Shown piece after piece: positions 33,220-44,640 of a stretch of 64,000 nt of DNA. The notes below the pieces were generated by a model that was not told the DNA's origin, ran no database searches, and saw only the letters and a program-made list of their open reading frames with translations. The position numbers were made by a program, and so were the translations under genes. The stretch comes from Modicisalibacter luteus DSM 23508 (GTDB lineage Bacteria; Pseudomonadota; Gammaproteobacteria; Pseudomonadales; Halomonadaceae). The DNA is taken from contig NZ_KB899989.1 in the NCBI RefSeq assembly GCF_000378505.1, positions 422,581-486,580 on the forward strand, written 5' to 3'. Position 1 is the stretch's first letter, and every line of letters starts with the position of its first letter.

Positions 33220-33839
33220 CCGATAAATGGCGACGGATCGCCCCGCCCCTCGCGCACGATGGTCGGGGGCTGCTCGCGCAGGTCGACCACAGTGGTGGGC
33301 TCCAGCGAGCATGCGCCGCCATCGATGATCAGATCGAGATGGGCGCCAAAGCGCTCGCGGATATCTTCCGGATCGGTCAACGGCAACGCTTCATCAACGG
33401 GGATTAGCGTTACGCTCATCAGCGGGCTGCCCAGTGCCTCGAGCAGCGCGAGGGTAATGCGATGATCGGGTACCCGCACGCCGATGGAACGTCGCTTGGG
33501 ATGCAGAAGCAGGCGCGGCACTTCGCTGGTGGCATTGAGAATGAATGTGTAGGGCCCCGGCGTGTGGTTCTTGAGCATGCGAAAAACGACGTTGTCGAAC
33601 TTCGCGTACGTGCTGATTTCCGACAGGTCGGAACACACCAGGGTGAAGTTGTGGCGGTCGTCCAGCGAGCGCAGCCATTTGATCTTCTCGATGGCCTTCT
33701 TCTCGCCGAGGTGACAACCCAGGGCATACCCCGAATCGGTCGGATAGGCAATGACCCCGCCACTGCGAATGATGGCGACGGCCTGGTCAATCAGGCGCTT
33801 CTGGGGGTTCTCGGGATGAATCTGGAAAAACTGGGTCAT
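33216..33839 (-). CDS. yciO: Sua5/YciO-family protein
   Basis: A 207-residue YrdC-fold protein (E. coli YciO 206). FFQIHPENPQKRLIDQAVAI, VIAYPTDSGYALGCHLGEK and KHTPGPYTFILNAT-like block (LKNHTPGPYTFILNATSEVP) define the subfamily; RRSIGVRVPDHRITLALLEA follows. It is a paralogue of TsaC, which makes threonylcarbamoyl-AMP for tRNA t6A; YciO activity in vivo is less certain. ATG 33839 has AGGAGCC upstream; the longer frame from 33902 is not supported. The stop (33216-33218) overlaps that of the convergent channel gene. Confidence 0.92.
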   Translation of the reverse strand: MTQFFQIHPENPQKRLIDQAVAIIRSGGVIAYPTDSGYALGCHLGEKKAIEKIKWLRSLDDRHNFTLVCSDLSEISTYAKFDNVVFRMLKNHTPGPYTFILNATSEVPRLLLHPKRRSIGVRVPDHRITLALLEALGSPLMSVTLIPVDEALPLTDPEDIRERFGAHLDLIIDGGACSLEPTTVVDLREQPPTIVREGRGDPSPFIG

Positions 33840-33966
33840 CGCGGCTCCTGGGCTCGGTTCGGGATTAATGTCATTCCGGCAGGCCCAGGCGTTGCCAGGC
33901 AACGCCAGGCCGGGCGGCTACGCTATAGCCTAGACGACCGAACGATGCTCTGACGACCCTATGGCT

Positions 33967-34848
33967 TCACTGGGCAAAACCGGCCAGGCGCGGATGACGC
34001 CATACCGGCAGTAGCGCGGTCCGTGGCACGTCGCTCATGCTGCCTGGCGCCATGGGGCCACCGGGGGCATGGAAGTCGCTGCCCAACGAGCCGTACATGC
34101 TACGCTCCTGCAACTGTCGCGATAGGTCTCGAGTCGTATCGGGATTCTGGTAGCCGCTGATCAACTCGGCTGCCTCGCCCCCCGCCTCGACGAAATCATC
34201 GAGCAGTAGACCACGCTTACGACGGGTCATGCCGTAGCGCAGCGGGTGCGCCAGCACGGCGACACCACCGGCATCGCGTATCCAGCCGACGATCTCGCTC
34301 AGCCACGGCCAGTGCGCCTTGACGTCGCCGCGCTTGCCGGCTCCCAAGTGTTTCTTGAACGCGGAGGCCATGTCCGGCACCACGCCGGCGGCGACCAGTG
34401 CCCGGGCGAAATCGGGCCGCCCAAGTGGTCGGTCGCTGCCCGCCTGCTCGCGGGCCCGTGCCAGCGCATTATCGAGCCCGACAGCCTCGAGGCGGCGGGC
34501 TATCTCCTCACCGCGCGCATCGCGCGCACGGGCCTGCGACTCGAACCCATCGATCAGCGCGCCCTGGGGTCCATCGGGCAGCAACGCCACCACATGGATC
34601 GTCACACCGCGCCACTGTGCCGACAGCTCACTGGCACAGACCAGGCGTAACCCCAGCCGATCGGCTTCGATCGCAGCTTCGGCGACCCCCGCCACGGTGT
34701 CGTGGTCAGTCAGCGCTACATGGGTCAGGCCACGGGCATGGCAAAGCTGCATCAGCTCGGTGGGCGACAGGGCGCCATCCGAAGCGGTGGAATGCATGTG
34801 CAGGTCTAGGCGGGCAGCGTCGTCGAAAGTCTCGGGAAGTGGCATCAT
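33967..34848 (-). CDS. PHP-domain phosphoesterase (TrpH/RNase AM type)
   Basis: A 293-residue PHP protein like E. coli YciV/TrpH, which acts as a 5'-3' exonuclease maturing rRNA 5' ends and on 3',5'-nucleotide bisphosphates. Metal-binding motifs are RLDLHMHSTASDGAL (HxH), VALTDHDTVAGV and AVLAHPLRYG, with GSDFHAPGG near the C-terminus. The tandem ATG at 34848/34845 has no strong ribosome site. It lies 127 nt upstream of yciO in the same direction and divergent from yciB, the arrangement seen around E. coli trp. Confidence 0.9.
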   Translation of the reverse strand: MMPLPETFDDAARLDLHMHSTASDGALSPTELMQLCHARGLTHVALTDHDTVAGVAEAAIEADRLGLRLVCASELSAQWRGVTIHVVALLPDGPQGALIDGFESQARARDARGEEIARRLEAVGLDNALARAREQAGSDRPLGRPDFARALVAAGVVPDMASAFKKHLGAGKRGDVKAHWPWLSEIVGWIRDAGGVAVLAHPLRYGMTRRKRGLLLDDFVEAGGEAAELISGYQNPDTTRDLSRQLQERSMYGSLGSDFHAPGGPMAPGSMSDVPRTALLPVWRHPRLAGFAQ

Positions 34849-34946
34849 CGCATGACGCCATCGGGCGTCTTTGTCAGAATAGGCGCAACATGGTGCGCGC
34901 CCCGCCCGCCTGGGTCAATGCACCGCTGCGACAGGATCCCTGCCCA

Positions 34947-35510
34947 ATGAAGTTACTGCTCGACTTTCTACCCATCGCGATCTTCTTCGCTGTCTATCAC
35001 CTGAGCGGCGATATCGTGCTCGCCACCCTGGTCCTGATTCCCGCGACGCTGGCCCAGGTCGGCTTCCTGTGGTGGCGCTATCGGCGTGTGGAAAAGATGC
35101 ACCTGATTACCCTGGCGCTACTGGTAGTCATGGGTGGCGCCACAGTGTTATTCCATGACGCCACGTTCATTCAGTGGAAGCCCACCGTGGTCAACGCTCT
35201 GTTCGCCGTGGCCTTCCTGGTCTCGCCGCTGTTTGGCGGCAAGACCCTGATCCAGCGCATGATGGAACGTGCCGTGACGTTACCGGCCGCCATCTGGCGC
35301 CGGCTGAATACCGCCTGGGCGATCTTCTTCCTGGCCATGGCGGCCCTTAATGTGTACGTATTCAAGACGTTTGATGAAGCCACCTGGGTCAACTTCAAGC
35401 TGTTCGGCATGCTTGGCCTGACCTTGGTCTTCATTTTAGCTCAGGGTGTCTACATGAGCCGTCATATGGTGGCTCAGCCGGCGCCCGACACTGTGGACAA
35501 GAACCCATAA
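34947..35510 (+). CDS. yciB: Intracellular septation protein YciB (IspZ)
   Basis: A 187-residue inner-membrane protein with five or more hydrophobic helices. The family blocks are [66 protein letters not shown] and [20 protein letters not shown]. It contributes to septum formation and envelope integrity in enterobacteria. ATG 34947 is placed as in the family, with AGGA 9 nt upstream; longer readings of the frame lack conservation. It is followed by yciI after 14 nt. Confidence 0.94.
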   Translation: MKLLLDFLPIAIFFAVYHLSGDIVLATLVLIPATLAQVGFLWWRYRRVEKMHLITLALLVVMGGATVLFHDATFIQWKPTVVNALFAVAFLVSPLFGGKTLIQRMMERAVTLPAAIWRRLNTAWAIFFLAMAALNVYVFKTFDEATWVNFKLFGMLGLTLVFILAQGVYMSRHMVAQPAPDTVDKNP

Positions 35511-35524
35511 CCGAGGAAATGACG

Positions 35525-35824
35525 ATGCTCTACGCGATCATCAGCGAGGACACCAAGGACAGTCTGGAAAAGCGCATGGCGGCCCGTCCCGATCATCTGG
35601 CCCGCCTGGAGAAACTGCGCGACGAAGGCCGACTGGTACTGGCCGGCCCACACCCGGCGATTGATTCCGACACCCCTGGCGATGCCGGCTTCACCGGGAG
35701 CCTGGTGGTCGCCGAGTTCGATGACCTTGATGCCGCCCGCGCCTGGGCCGATGCCGACCCTTATATGATCGCTGGGGTCTATTCCAAGGTGGCCGTCAAA
35801 CCCTTCAAGAAGGTTCTGCCCTAA
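35525..35824 (+). CDS. yciI: YciI family protein
   Basis: A 99-residue protein very close to E. coli YciI (98): [80 protein letters not shown]. It has the ferredoxin-like dimeric alpha/beta-barrel fold with the His-Asp pair expected in a putative active site. GAGGAA precedes both ATG 35519 and ATG 35525; the second gives proper spacing and the family start. Probably co-transcribed with yciB. Biochemical role is unknown. Confidence 0.93.
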   Translation: MLYAIISEDTKDSLEKRMAARPDHLARLEKLRDEGRLVLAGPHPAIDSDTPGDAGFTGSLVVAEFDDLDAARAWADADPYMIAGVYSKVAVKPFKKVLP

Positions 35825-35926
35825 CATCGATCGGCGGTACGGTTGAATATCGGCGTCAGTGGCTCATTTACTCCCGGTAAACTCCGCTTCCGCCGATATT
35901 CGCCTTGTCTCGCCTTCTCGATTCAC

Positions 35927-35978
35927 TTTTCCACAGCAAGTTATTCACAACGAGTTTGCTCACACCTCCTGTGGAAAA
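35927..35978. promoter_or_regulatory. Cluster of three DnaA-box-like 9-mers
   Basis: TTTTCCACA (35927), TTATTCACA (35941) and TGTGGAAAA (35970, reverse orientation) each differ from TTATCCACA at one base. They lie in the 256-bp gap between yciI and mnmC. This suggests DnaA control of a neighbour or a titration site. Confidence 0.45.
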
Positions 35979-36080
35979 CCCTGTGAAGAGGCGGCGGATG
36001 GCCTGCTCAAAGCGGCAAGGCTAGCCGCCTCGTCAAAATCGGTCAAAAAATGACCAGCCTGTGGCTATTCGGAGTCATCC

Positions 36081-38117
36081 TTGTCGAATCCGCCTTCCTC
36101 GCCCGGTTACGTGTCGCCCTATCCCTTACCGCCATTGGCTGCGCTCGAGTGCGCGACGCTAGACTGGCGCGAGGATGCTACCGGCGAGGCGCCGCACTCC
36201 ACCCGCTACGAGGACGTCTATTTCTCGCGGCACGACGGCCGTGCCGAGACCGAGCATGTATTCATCCAACATAACCATCTGCCCGAACGTTTCGCCGCCT
36301 GGCAGGCATCGCGCCCGTTCGTGATCGGCGAGACCGGCTTCGGCACGGGGCTCAACATGCTGTGTGCATGGGCCTGCTTCGAGCGTCATGCTCCGGCCTC
36401 GGCCCGTCTTCACCTGGTTTCCACCGAGAAACATCCGTTGACACGTGACGACCTCGAGCGCGCCCTGGCGGTGTGGCCGGACTTTACCCACAAGGCTCGC
36501 ATCCTTATCGCCCAATGGCCCGAGCCAGTGAGCGGCGTGCACCGCCTGGTGTTGAACGAGCGGATTACACTGGATCTGCATTTCGGCGACAGCGCCGAGC
36601 GCCTGTCGCGCCTCGATGGCAAGGTCGATGCCTGGTTCCTGGATGGATTCGCCCCGGCCAGGAATCCTGACATGTGGCAGCCAGCGCTGTTCGAGGCCAT
36701 GGCCGCACACAGCCACCCCGGCGCTACCTTTGCGACGTTTACCTGCGCCGGGTTCGTCAAGCGCGGACTCAGGGCAGCTGGTTTTAACTGGGAGAAAGTG
36801 CCTGGCTTCGGGCGCAAGCGCGAGATGCTGCGTGGGCGTATCGATACGCCACCCATCGATGGCTCACGCCACGCCACGCCGTGGTTCGTGCCACCTGAGA
36901 CGTGCTCGGCTCGACATGTTGCGGTGATCGGCGCCGGGCTGGCCGGAGCCAGTGTCGCCGAGGCGCTGGCCCGACGCGGCGTGAAGGTCACCTTACTCGA
37001 CAGGGAAGCCCCGGGGGCGGGGGCTTCGGGCAACCGTCAGGGGGCGCTCTACGTCAAGCTCGCTGCCGAGACCAACCTGCAGAGTCGCGTCTATCTGGCC
37101 GGGTTACTCCACACTCGCCGCTGGCTGGCACGTCTCGATCCGACAAGAGAGCTCTGGCAGGACGGCGGCGTGCTGCAGCTGGCCATGTCGGACAAGGAGG
37201 CGCAGCGTCAGTCCTCGTTCATGGACTTTCATCGCCTGCCGACAAGCGTGGTCGAGGCCGTCGATGCGGCCCGGGCCGGCGAACTCGCCGGCACGCCCCT
37301 TTCTCGGGGTGGACTGGATTATCCCGGCGCCGGCTGGGTACGCCCGGCCGCGCTGTGCCAGCGCCTGGCGGCGACAGCGGGCGTTCACTTCCATCGGGGG
37401 GAAGTGACATCGCTAACGTCGACCGGAATAGGCTGGCAACTGACGCTGGCCAACGGCGACGCTCTCGCTGCCGATCAGGTCGTGGTGGCCACGGCTTGGC
37501 AGGCCCCTCTACTGGCCCCGCTGGCTTGGCTGCCGCTGCGTCCGATTCGTGGTCAGGTCAGTGAGGTCCGTGTGCCGTCGGGCATGCCGACGCTGTCACG
37601 GGTGGTATGTGCCGGCGGCTATGCCCCACCGGCGATCGACGGTGTGCAATGTTTCGGGGCGACCTTCGCGCCTGGCGATACCGGCACTGAACTGCGTGAG
37701 GCCGACCACGCCGCCAACCTGGCAGAGCTAAAGCGCACCCTGCCGGCCTACGTCGCGGTCCTGGCAGATGCCGGCGTCGATTGGGCCCAGATGGATGGAC
37801 GCGCTGCCCTGCGTGCCGCCACGCCCGACAAGACGCCCTACGCCGGCCCGGCCCCCGACGCCGAGCGCTGGCTAAGCGATTATGCCGGCCTCGCCAAGGA
37901 TGCCCGGCGCACTCCCTCTGTCCCGGGGCAGCATCATCGGGGCCTCTGGGTCAGTACCGGCCACGGCTCGCGCGGGCTGGCCAGCGCGCCTCTGTGTGCC
38001 GAGGTGATCGCCTCGCGGATCTGTGACGAGCCACTGCCGCTGGAGCGCGACCTGATCGACCACCTGCATCCCGGGCGTCGACTGATCGCCGACCTGATTC
38101 GCGGTCGGCATGGTTGA
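36081..38117 (+). CDS. mnmC: Bifunctional tRNA mnm5s2U34 enzyme MnmC
   Basis: A 678-residue fusion. The N-terminal half is the methyltransferase (MnmD activity) with SAM motif GETGFGTGLNMLCAWA and VDAWFLDGFAPARNPDMW. The C-terminal half is the FAD oxidoreductase (MnmC1) with VAVIGAGLAGASVAEALARR, GASGNRQGALYVKL and STGHGSRGLASAPLCAEVIA. Together they finish 5-methylaminomethyl-2-thiouridine at the wobble base of several tRNAs. The TTG at 36081 has GGAG 6-7 nt upstream; an in-frame GTG lies further inside. DnaA-like boxes lie in the upstream gap. Confidence 0.95.
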   Translation: MSNPPSSPGYVSPYPLPPLAALECATLDWREDATGEAPHSTRYEDVYFSRHDGRAETEHVFIQHNHLPERFAAWQASRPFVIGETGFGTGLNMLCAWACFERHAPASARLHLVSTEKHPLTRDDLERALAVWPDFTHKARILIAQWPEPVSGVHRLVLNERITLDLHFGDSAERLSRLDGKVDAWFLDGFAPARNPDMWQPALFEAMAAHSHPGATFATFTCAGFVKRGLRAAGFNWEKVPGFGRKREMLRGRIDTPPIDGSRHATPWFVPPETCSARHVAVIGAGLAGASVAEALARRGVKVTLLDREAPGAGASGNRQGALYVKLAAETNLQSRVYLAGLLHTRRWLARLDPTRELWQDGGVLQLAMSDKEAQRQSSFMDFHRLPTSVVEAVDAARAGELAGTPLSRGGLDYPGAGWVRPAALCQRLAATAGVHFHRGEVTSLTSTGIGWQLTLANGDALAADQVVVATAWQAPLLAPLAWLPLRPIRGQVSEVRVPSGMPTLSRVVCAGGYAPPAIDGVQCFGATFAPGDTGTELREADHAANLAELKRTLPAYVAVLADAGVDWAQMDGRAALRAATPDKTPYAGPAPDAERWLSDYAGLAKDARRTPSVPGQHHRGLWVSTGHGSRGLASAPLCAEVIASRICDEPLPLERDLIDHLHPGRRLIADLIRGRHG

Positions 38118-38119
38118 TA

Positions 38120-38839
38120 TCAGGAGGAAGACGTGGCCAAACGCTCCAGCGCAGTTCGATCCTGACATCGATAAGTAAACGAGGGGCGGCCGACCTGGCC
38201 GTAATGGAAGGATTCGGCCAGCACACCGTTTTCCGTTAAGTACTTGAGGTACTTGCGCACCGAGACCCGCGACATGCCGGTGGCCGGCATGACCGTCTCG
38301 GTGGTAAAGCTACCGTCCGCCAGCGCCAGGATGGCCTGGGCGACCTGACCCAGCGATGTCACGGTCAGCCCCTTGGGCAGGTCGCCAGGGCGGCGCGGCT
38401 CAGGCGCTGACATCGGTTGGAACAGCCGGTCGATATCCTGCTGCGCGACCTGGCCAGACAGTCCTTCGAGCGTCTTGCGCGCCTGGCGGCACGCTTGCAC
38501 GGCATCGCGAAAGCGCTCGAAAGTGAACGGCTTGACCAGATAGTCGTTGACGCCGAGCCGGCGCGCGGTACGCACTGTCTCGGTTTCCGTTGCGGCGGTA
38601 ATCAACACCACATCAATGTCGCGCCCGGTGCGCTGAAGGTGACGAATCACTTCCAGGCCGCTGCGGTTTCGCAGGTAAACATCGAGCAATATCAGATCGA
38701 CGCTCTCCTGATCGAGCACCTCGACAGCGCTCGGCACGCTGTCGCACTGGGCAACCAGTTGCACGTCATCCAGACGATTGAGGTAATCGACGTTGAGACG
38801 CATGACCATAGGGTCGTCCTCGACGATCAGCACACGCAT
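38120..38839 (-). CDS. CitB/DcuR-type response regulator
   Basis: A 239-residue regulator. The receiver domain starts MRVLIVEDDPMVMRLNVDYL, has the phosphoacceptor in LILLDVYLRNRSGLEV and the conserved Lys in YLVKPFTFERF. The C-terminal winged helix (FTTETVMPATGMSRVSVRKY, LKYLTENGVLAESFHYGQVG) is that of the CitB/DcuR/MalR group. Placed 21 nt after its kinase and divergent from a 2-hydroxycarboxylate transporter, it probably induces that transporter in response to citrate, malate or a similar acid. Confidence 0.9.
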   Translation of the reverse strand: MRVLIVEDDPMVMRLNVDYLNRLDDVQLVAQCDSVPSAVEVLDQESVDLILLDVYLRNRSGLEVIRHLQRTGRDIDVVLITAATETETVRTARRLGVNDYLVKPFTFERFRDAVQACRQARKTLEGLSGQVAQQDIDRLFQPMSAPEPRRPGDLPKGLTVTSLGQVAQAILALADGSFTTETVMPATGMSRVSVRKYLKYLTENGVLAESFHYGQVGRPSFTYRCQDRTALERLATSSS

Positions 38840-38860
38840 GACGGCCCTCGCTTGATGGTT

Positions 38861-40477
38861 TCACTCGGTAGGTGGATAAGGCAGCTCGACTTCGAATAGC
38901 GTTCCGCGCCCTGCCTCGGAATAAACGGCCAAGGAGCCAGACAACGCATCGACCTGAGACTTGACCGCTGCCAATCCCAGACCGCGCCGCTTGCCCTTGG
39001 TCGACACACCGAGCTCGAACAGCCGTTCACGCACCGAGTCGTTGATGCCGGGACCGGTATCCTGCACATGCAGGGAAAGCAGAGCCTCGTCGTACTCCAG
39101 TGTCAGGGTCACGTGGCGCTCGGCCAGATTTTCCACAGCGTCGAAGGCGTTTTCCAGCAGGTTGCCAAGCACCGTGACCAGAATGTGCACCTGCGCCGGC
39201 TCCCGAGGCACAGGAACCGGGCTTCCGATCTCGACATGCAGGGTCACGTCACGCTCACGTGCCTCGCTCTGCTTGCCGAGCAGAAAACCCGCCAGTACCG
39301 GATCGTCGATGCCTTTTATCAACGCGGTGGAGGGTGCCACATGGTGGTTGGCGAGATCGCGCAGATAGCTGCGCAGCGCTACCAGGTCGCCCATCTGGGC
39401 CAGGCCGAGCATGACGTGCAGCTTGTTCTTGAATTCATGGGTCGCCGCGCGCAGCGCCTCGGCATATCGACTCACCCCGGTGAGCTGCTCGGCCAGTGCA
39501 TTGACCTCGCTCTTGTCGCGGAAGGTGGCAATGGCCCCGATGACCGTATCCTGATGGAGGATCGGCAGGCGATTGGCAAGCACGACGCGGCCGTTGAGGT
39601 TCAGCTCATGATCGAGCCGTTCTCGGCCGCTATCGAGCACCTCGGGCAGGCCGCTCTGCGGCAGGTACTCTGATACATGCATGCCCATGATCGGAGGCCC
39701 CAGCCCGGCACTGGCCAGCATGCGCCGGGCCGCCGGGTTGACCAGAGTGATCCGCGTTTCGCGATCCACCGCCAGGATGCCTTCATGAATCGAGGCCAGC
39801 ATCGCTTGGCGCTCCTCGACCAGCCGCGTGATCTGATAGGGCTCGAGCCCCAGCAGTACTTGCTTGATGTAGCGCGCCAACCAGCTCGCTCCCAGTGCGC
39901 CGATGATCATCAACAGGGCTACACCCAGGATGACGTCACGGCGATTCTCGGCCAGCAATGGTCCTAGAGAGGCCAGGGTCACACCCACGGCGACGGCACC
40001 AATCACTTCACCGTCATCCGCACGCACCGGCGCAAACCCACGAATGCTGGTGCCTAGAGTACCCACAGAGCGCGAGACATACGACTCGCCATGCAGGGCC
40101 GGGCCCTCGTCGTCACCACGGAAGTGTCTGCCGATCCGTTCGGGATCCGGATGGGTAAGGCGGATCGCCTGAGGGTTCATGACCACGATGAAGTCGACGC
40201 CGAGCCGCTCGCGGAGGGTGTCGATCTCCACTTGCAGCGGACTTGAAGTACTGGGCGGCGCTGCCGTCTGGCTGACCTCGCCATGCAAGACGCTATGCAC
40301 ACTGGCCTTGCTGGCAACCGTCTGCGCCAGATTGATCACCCGCGAGGCCTGGGCCTGCTCCAGGGTATCGCGCAGCTGGGCATTGAACAGCCACAACGCG
40401 AGCCCCAGCGACAGCACCACCATGACGGCAACCAGCAGGAAGATAAGACGGCTCAGGCGCAACCGGAACGGTTTCAA
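38861..40477 (-). CDS. CitA/DcuS-type sensor histidine kinase
   Basis: A 538-residue kinase with an N-terminal helix (LIFLLVAVMVVLSLGLALWL), a periplasmic PAS-like carboxylate sensor (RLTHPDPERIGRHFRGDDEG, SYVSRSVGTLGTSIRGFAPV), a second helix near residue 185, a cytoplasmic PAS domain and the atypical H-box THEFKNKLHVMLGLAQMGDL, typical of CitA/DcuS. The ATPase end carries DTGPGINDSVRERLFE and KGKRRGLGLAAVKSQV. Start is TTG 40477 with GGAGAG 5-6 nt upstream. The sensor likely binds the substrate of the divergent transporter. Confidence 0.92.
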   Translation of the reverse strand: MKPFRLRLSRLIFLLVAVMVVLSLGLALWLFNAQLRDTLEQAQASRVINLAQTVASKASVHSVLHGEVSQTAAPPSTSSPLQVEIDTLRERLGVDFIVVMNPQAIRLTHPDPERIGRHFRGDDEGPALHGESYVSRSVGTLGTSIRGFAPVRADDGEVIGAVAVGVTLASLGPLLAENRRDVILGVALLMIIGALGASWLARYIKQVLLGLEPYQITRLVEERQAMLASIHEGILAVDRETRITLVNPAARRMLASAGLGPPIMGMHVSEYLPQSGLPEVLDSGRERLDHELNLNGRVVLANRLPILHQDTVIGAIATFRDKSEVNALAEQLTGVSRYAEALRAATHEFKNKLHVMLGLAQMGDLVALRSYLRDLANHHVAPSTALIKGIDDPVLAGFLLGKQSEARERDVTLHVEIGSPVPVPREPAQVHILVTVLGNLLENAFDAVENLAERHVTLTLEYDEALLSLHVQDTGPGINDSVRERLFELGVSTKGKRRGLGLAAVKSQVDALSGSLAVYSEAGRGTLFEVELPYPPTE

Positions 40478-40758
40478 TCACACTCTCCACAACAAACGCA
40501 GTCGATGCTCTCAAACAGCGCTTATTCGACCTTGGTGGCATTCCCAACACTGCTTCACTGTGCCGTCAAGCCCACCGATGATTTCAATAGTTTCAAAACG
40601 CTTTAATAACTTTGCCAACCTTGGCCGCATCCACGTAGCGCTTATCCTCGGCGCCAACACGTCTGTTCGGTCCTTCGCGCCAGTCAGGCCGGACAATTAC
40701 GATCACCGTCACGCCATGCCTGGCGGCATGAGGCTGACACGTTCGAGGGAGACCGTCG

Positions 40759-42072
40759 ATGAGTCATAGCATGACGGACACTGCCAATTCGCGGGCCGCT
40801 ACCAACAGCCCGCTTTTCTCGCAACGCATTTTCGGCATGAGCCTGCCACTTTTCGCTATCGCCCTGGCGGTGATGGCCGCGGCGATTGCCACCGACACCC
40901 TGCCCGCCGGCATGATCGGTGCCTTGCTGGTCATGATGCTGCTCGGCGAGCTGCTGGGCTTCATCGGTGATCGTTTGCCCATCGTCAAAACCTACCTGGG
41001 CGGTGGCGCTATTCTGGCCATCTTCGGGTCTGCCGCCATGGTCTATCTCCAGTGGCTGCCGACGCCAGTGGTGGATAACGTCACCAGCTTCATGAAGAGT
41101 GGCGGCTTTCTCAACTTTTATATCGCCGCACTGATCACCGGCAGCATCCTGGGCATGGATTCACGCGTGCTGGTCAAGGTCGGCTCCCGCTTTGCCCTGC
41201 CGCTGCTCTGCGCGGTGTTGTTCGCGGCCCTGTTCGCGGTGGTCGTCGGTACCATTCTCGGCTTCTCGGCCCAGGATGCCGTGGTGGTCATTGCCATGCC
41301 GATCCTGGGTGGCGGCATGGGGGCCGGCGCAGTGCCCATGAGCCAGATCTATCAGGAACTGCTGGGCCAACCGGCCAGCTATTATATCTCGATCCTGGTG
41401 CCGGCCCTGGCGCTGGGCAACGTTTTCGCGATCATCATCGCCGGCCTGCTCAATGGCCTGGCCAACCGTTTCCCCGGGCTGTCCGGCAACGGCCAGATGA
41501 TGCCGGGTGTGGAAGTCGAAGAACAGAAGCACACCCCCGATATCGGCAAGCTGGGTGTGGGTGTGGTCGCAGCGCTGGCCTTCTTCACTGCCGGCCAGAT
41601 CCTCGGTGCGTTCATCCCGCTGCACCCCTATGCGCTGATGATCGTTCTGGTCGCAGCCCTTAAGGTCGCCAACGTGGTACCGGAATCGATCAACGAGTCT
41701 GCGGCACAGTGGTTCCAGTTCGTGGCCCGCAACTGGACGTTTGCCCTGCTGTTCGGGATTGGTATCGCCTATACCGACCTCGGCCAGGTCATCGACGCCA
41801 TCTCCGTGACCTATGTGCTGATCGTGTTCGCTGTGGTTGCTGGAGCAGCCTTCGGCGCCGGACTGGTCGGCAAGCTGGTCGGTTTCTACCCCATCGAGTC
41901 GGCAATTACCGCTGGGCTGTGCATGGCCAACATGGGCGGCACCGGAGACGTGGCCGTGCTTTCCGCGGCGCGCCGCATGTCGCTGATGCCCTTCGCGCAG
42001 ATCTCCTCGCGCCTGGGTGGGGCACTGATCCTGCTGATTTCAAGCGTAGTGGTGCCGCTGATTTTCGTTTAA
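40759..42072 (+). CDS. 2-hydroxycarboxylate (citrate/malate) transporter, 2HCT family
   Basis: A 437-residue inner-membrane symporter with about eleven helices. The 2HCT hallmarks are two GGxG re-entrant loops, GGGMGAGAVPMSQIYQE and, in the second half, CMANMGGTGDVAVLSAARRM, with ISSRLGGALILL near the end (Arg of the substrate site). Members include CitS, CitP and MaeN, using Na+ or H+ with citrate or malate; Na+ coupling is plausible for a halophile. GGGAGAC lies upstream of the ATG. A short dyad CATGCC-N4-GGCATG (40715-40730) precedes the ribosome site and may bind the divergent response regulator. Confidence 0.92.
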   Translation: MSHSMTDTANSRAATNSPLFSQRIFGMSLPLFAIALAVMAAAIATDTLPAGMIGALLVMMLLGELLGFIGDRLPIVKTYLGGGAILAIFGSAAMVYLQWLPTPVVDNVTSFMKSGGFLNFYIAALITGSILGMDSRVLVKVGSRFALPLLCAVLFAALFAVVVGTILGFSAQDAVVVIAMPILGGGMGAGAVPMSQIYQELLGQPASYYISILVPALALGNVFAIIIAGLLNGLANRFPGLSGNGQMMPGVEVEEQKHTPDIGKLGVGVVAALAFFTAGQILGAFIPLHPYALMIVLVAALKVANVVPESINESAAQWFQFVARNWTFALLFGIGIAYTDLGQVIDAISVTYVLIVFAVVAGAAFGAGLVGKLVGFYPIESAITAGLCMANMGGTGDVAVLSAARRMSLMPFAQISSRLGGALILLISSVVVPLIFV

Positions 42073-42116
42073 CCAGGCGAACGAGCCATCGCTTTCGAGG
42101 CAGGACGACTGGCCAA

Positions 42117-42147
42117 GAAAAACGGCGCCCCATGGGGCGCCGTTTTC
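42117..42147. terminator. Bidirectional intrinsic terminator
   Basis: AAAACGGCGCCCC / GGGGCGCCGTTTT forms a near-continuous palindrome around AT, with T runs on both strands. It ends the transporter gene and convergent yheU (stop at 42162). Confidence 0.92.
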
Positions 42148-42161
42148 GTCACCCTTGTGAT

Positions 42162-42428
42162 TCAGTCTTCCTCATCGTCGGCAAGTTGCCGGCCGAACGC
42201 CTGCCATTGCGTCAGCGTCATCACCTCGGTGGTCTCGGTTTGCAGGTCATGGGCAATGATCAGCTCGCCCCGCTCCAGTTGACGCTTGAGCCCGACGACC
42301 CAGCCTCGCATCCCCTCGCCGGTATCCGTGGTGTCGTAGCCCTGACGGGTGACGAAGGTCTCCAGTAGCGCGTCCAGTGTCTCGCCGGGGAGCATCCGGT
42401 AGGGTATCTCGACGAAGCGTCCACTCAT
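42162..42428 (-). CDS. yheU: YheU family protein (UPF0270)
   Basis: An 88-residue small soluble protein. FVEIPYRMLPGETLDALLET, FVTRQGYDTTD and LKRQLERGELIIAHDLQTET correspond to the family's conserved N-terminal and QLxxGE blocks; the C-terminal tail is acidic. E. coli YheU has 72 residues and no established role. GGAGGA precedes the ATG at 42428. It lies 60 nt after ligA in the same direction and may be co-transcribed with it. Confidence 0.85.
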   Translation of the reverse strand: MSGRFVEIPYRMLPGETLDALLETFVTRQGYDTTDTGEGMRGWVVGLKRQLERGELIIAHDLQTETTEVMTLTQWQAFGRQLADDEED

Positions 42429-42488
42429 CGCATTGTCCTCCAGGCCGAACAGTTCGCGTCTCGCCGAGAACCGGCGAGACGCAGGTGA

Positions 42489-44615
<2,127 letters not shown>

Positions 44616-44640
44616 CGTCAGCTTAGCAAACAGGTGATGC

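Noticed and set aside
40511..40696. Open frames on the minus strand in the kinase/transporter spacer
   Set aside because: One reading ends in a plausible-looking helix but lacks a start codon and ribosome site; the spacer is better explained as a divergent control region.
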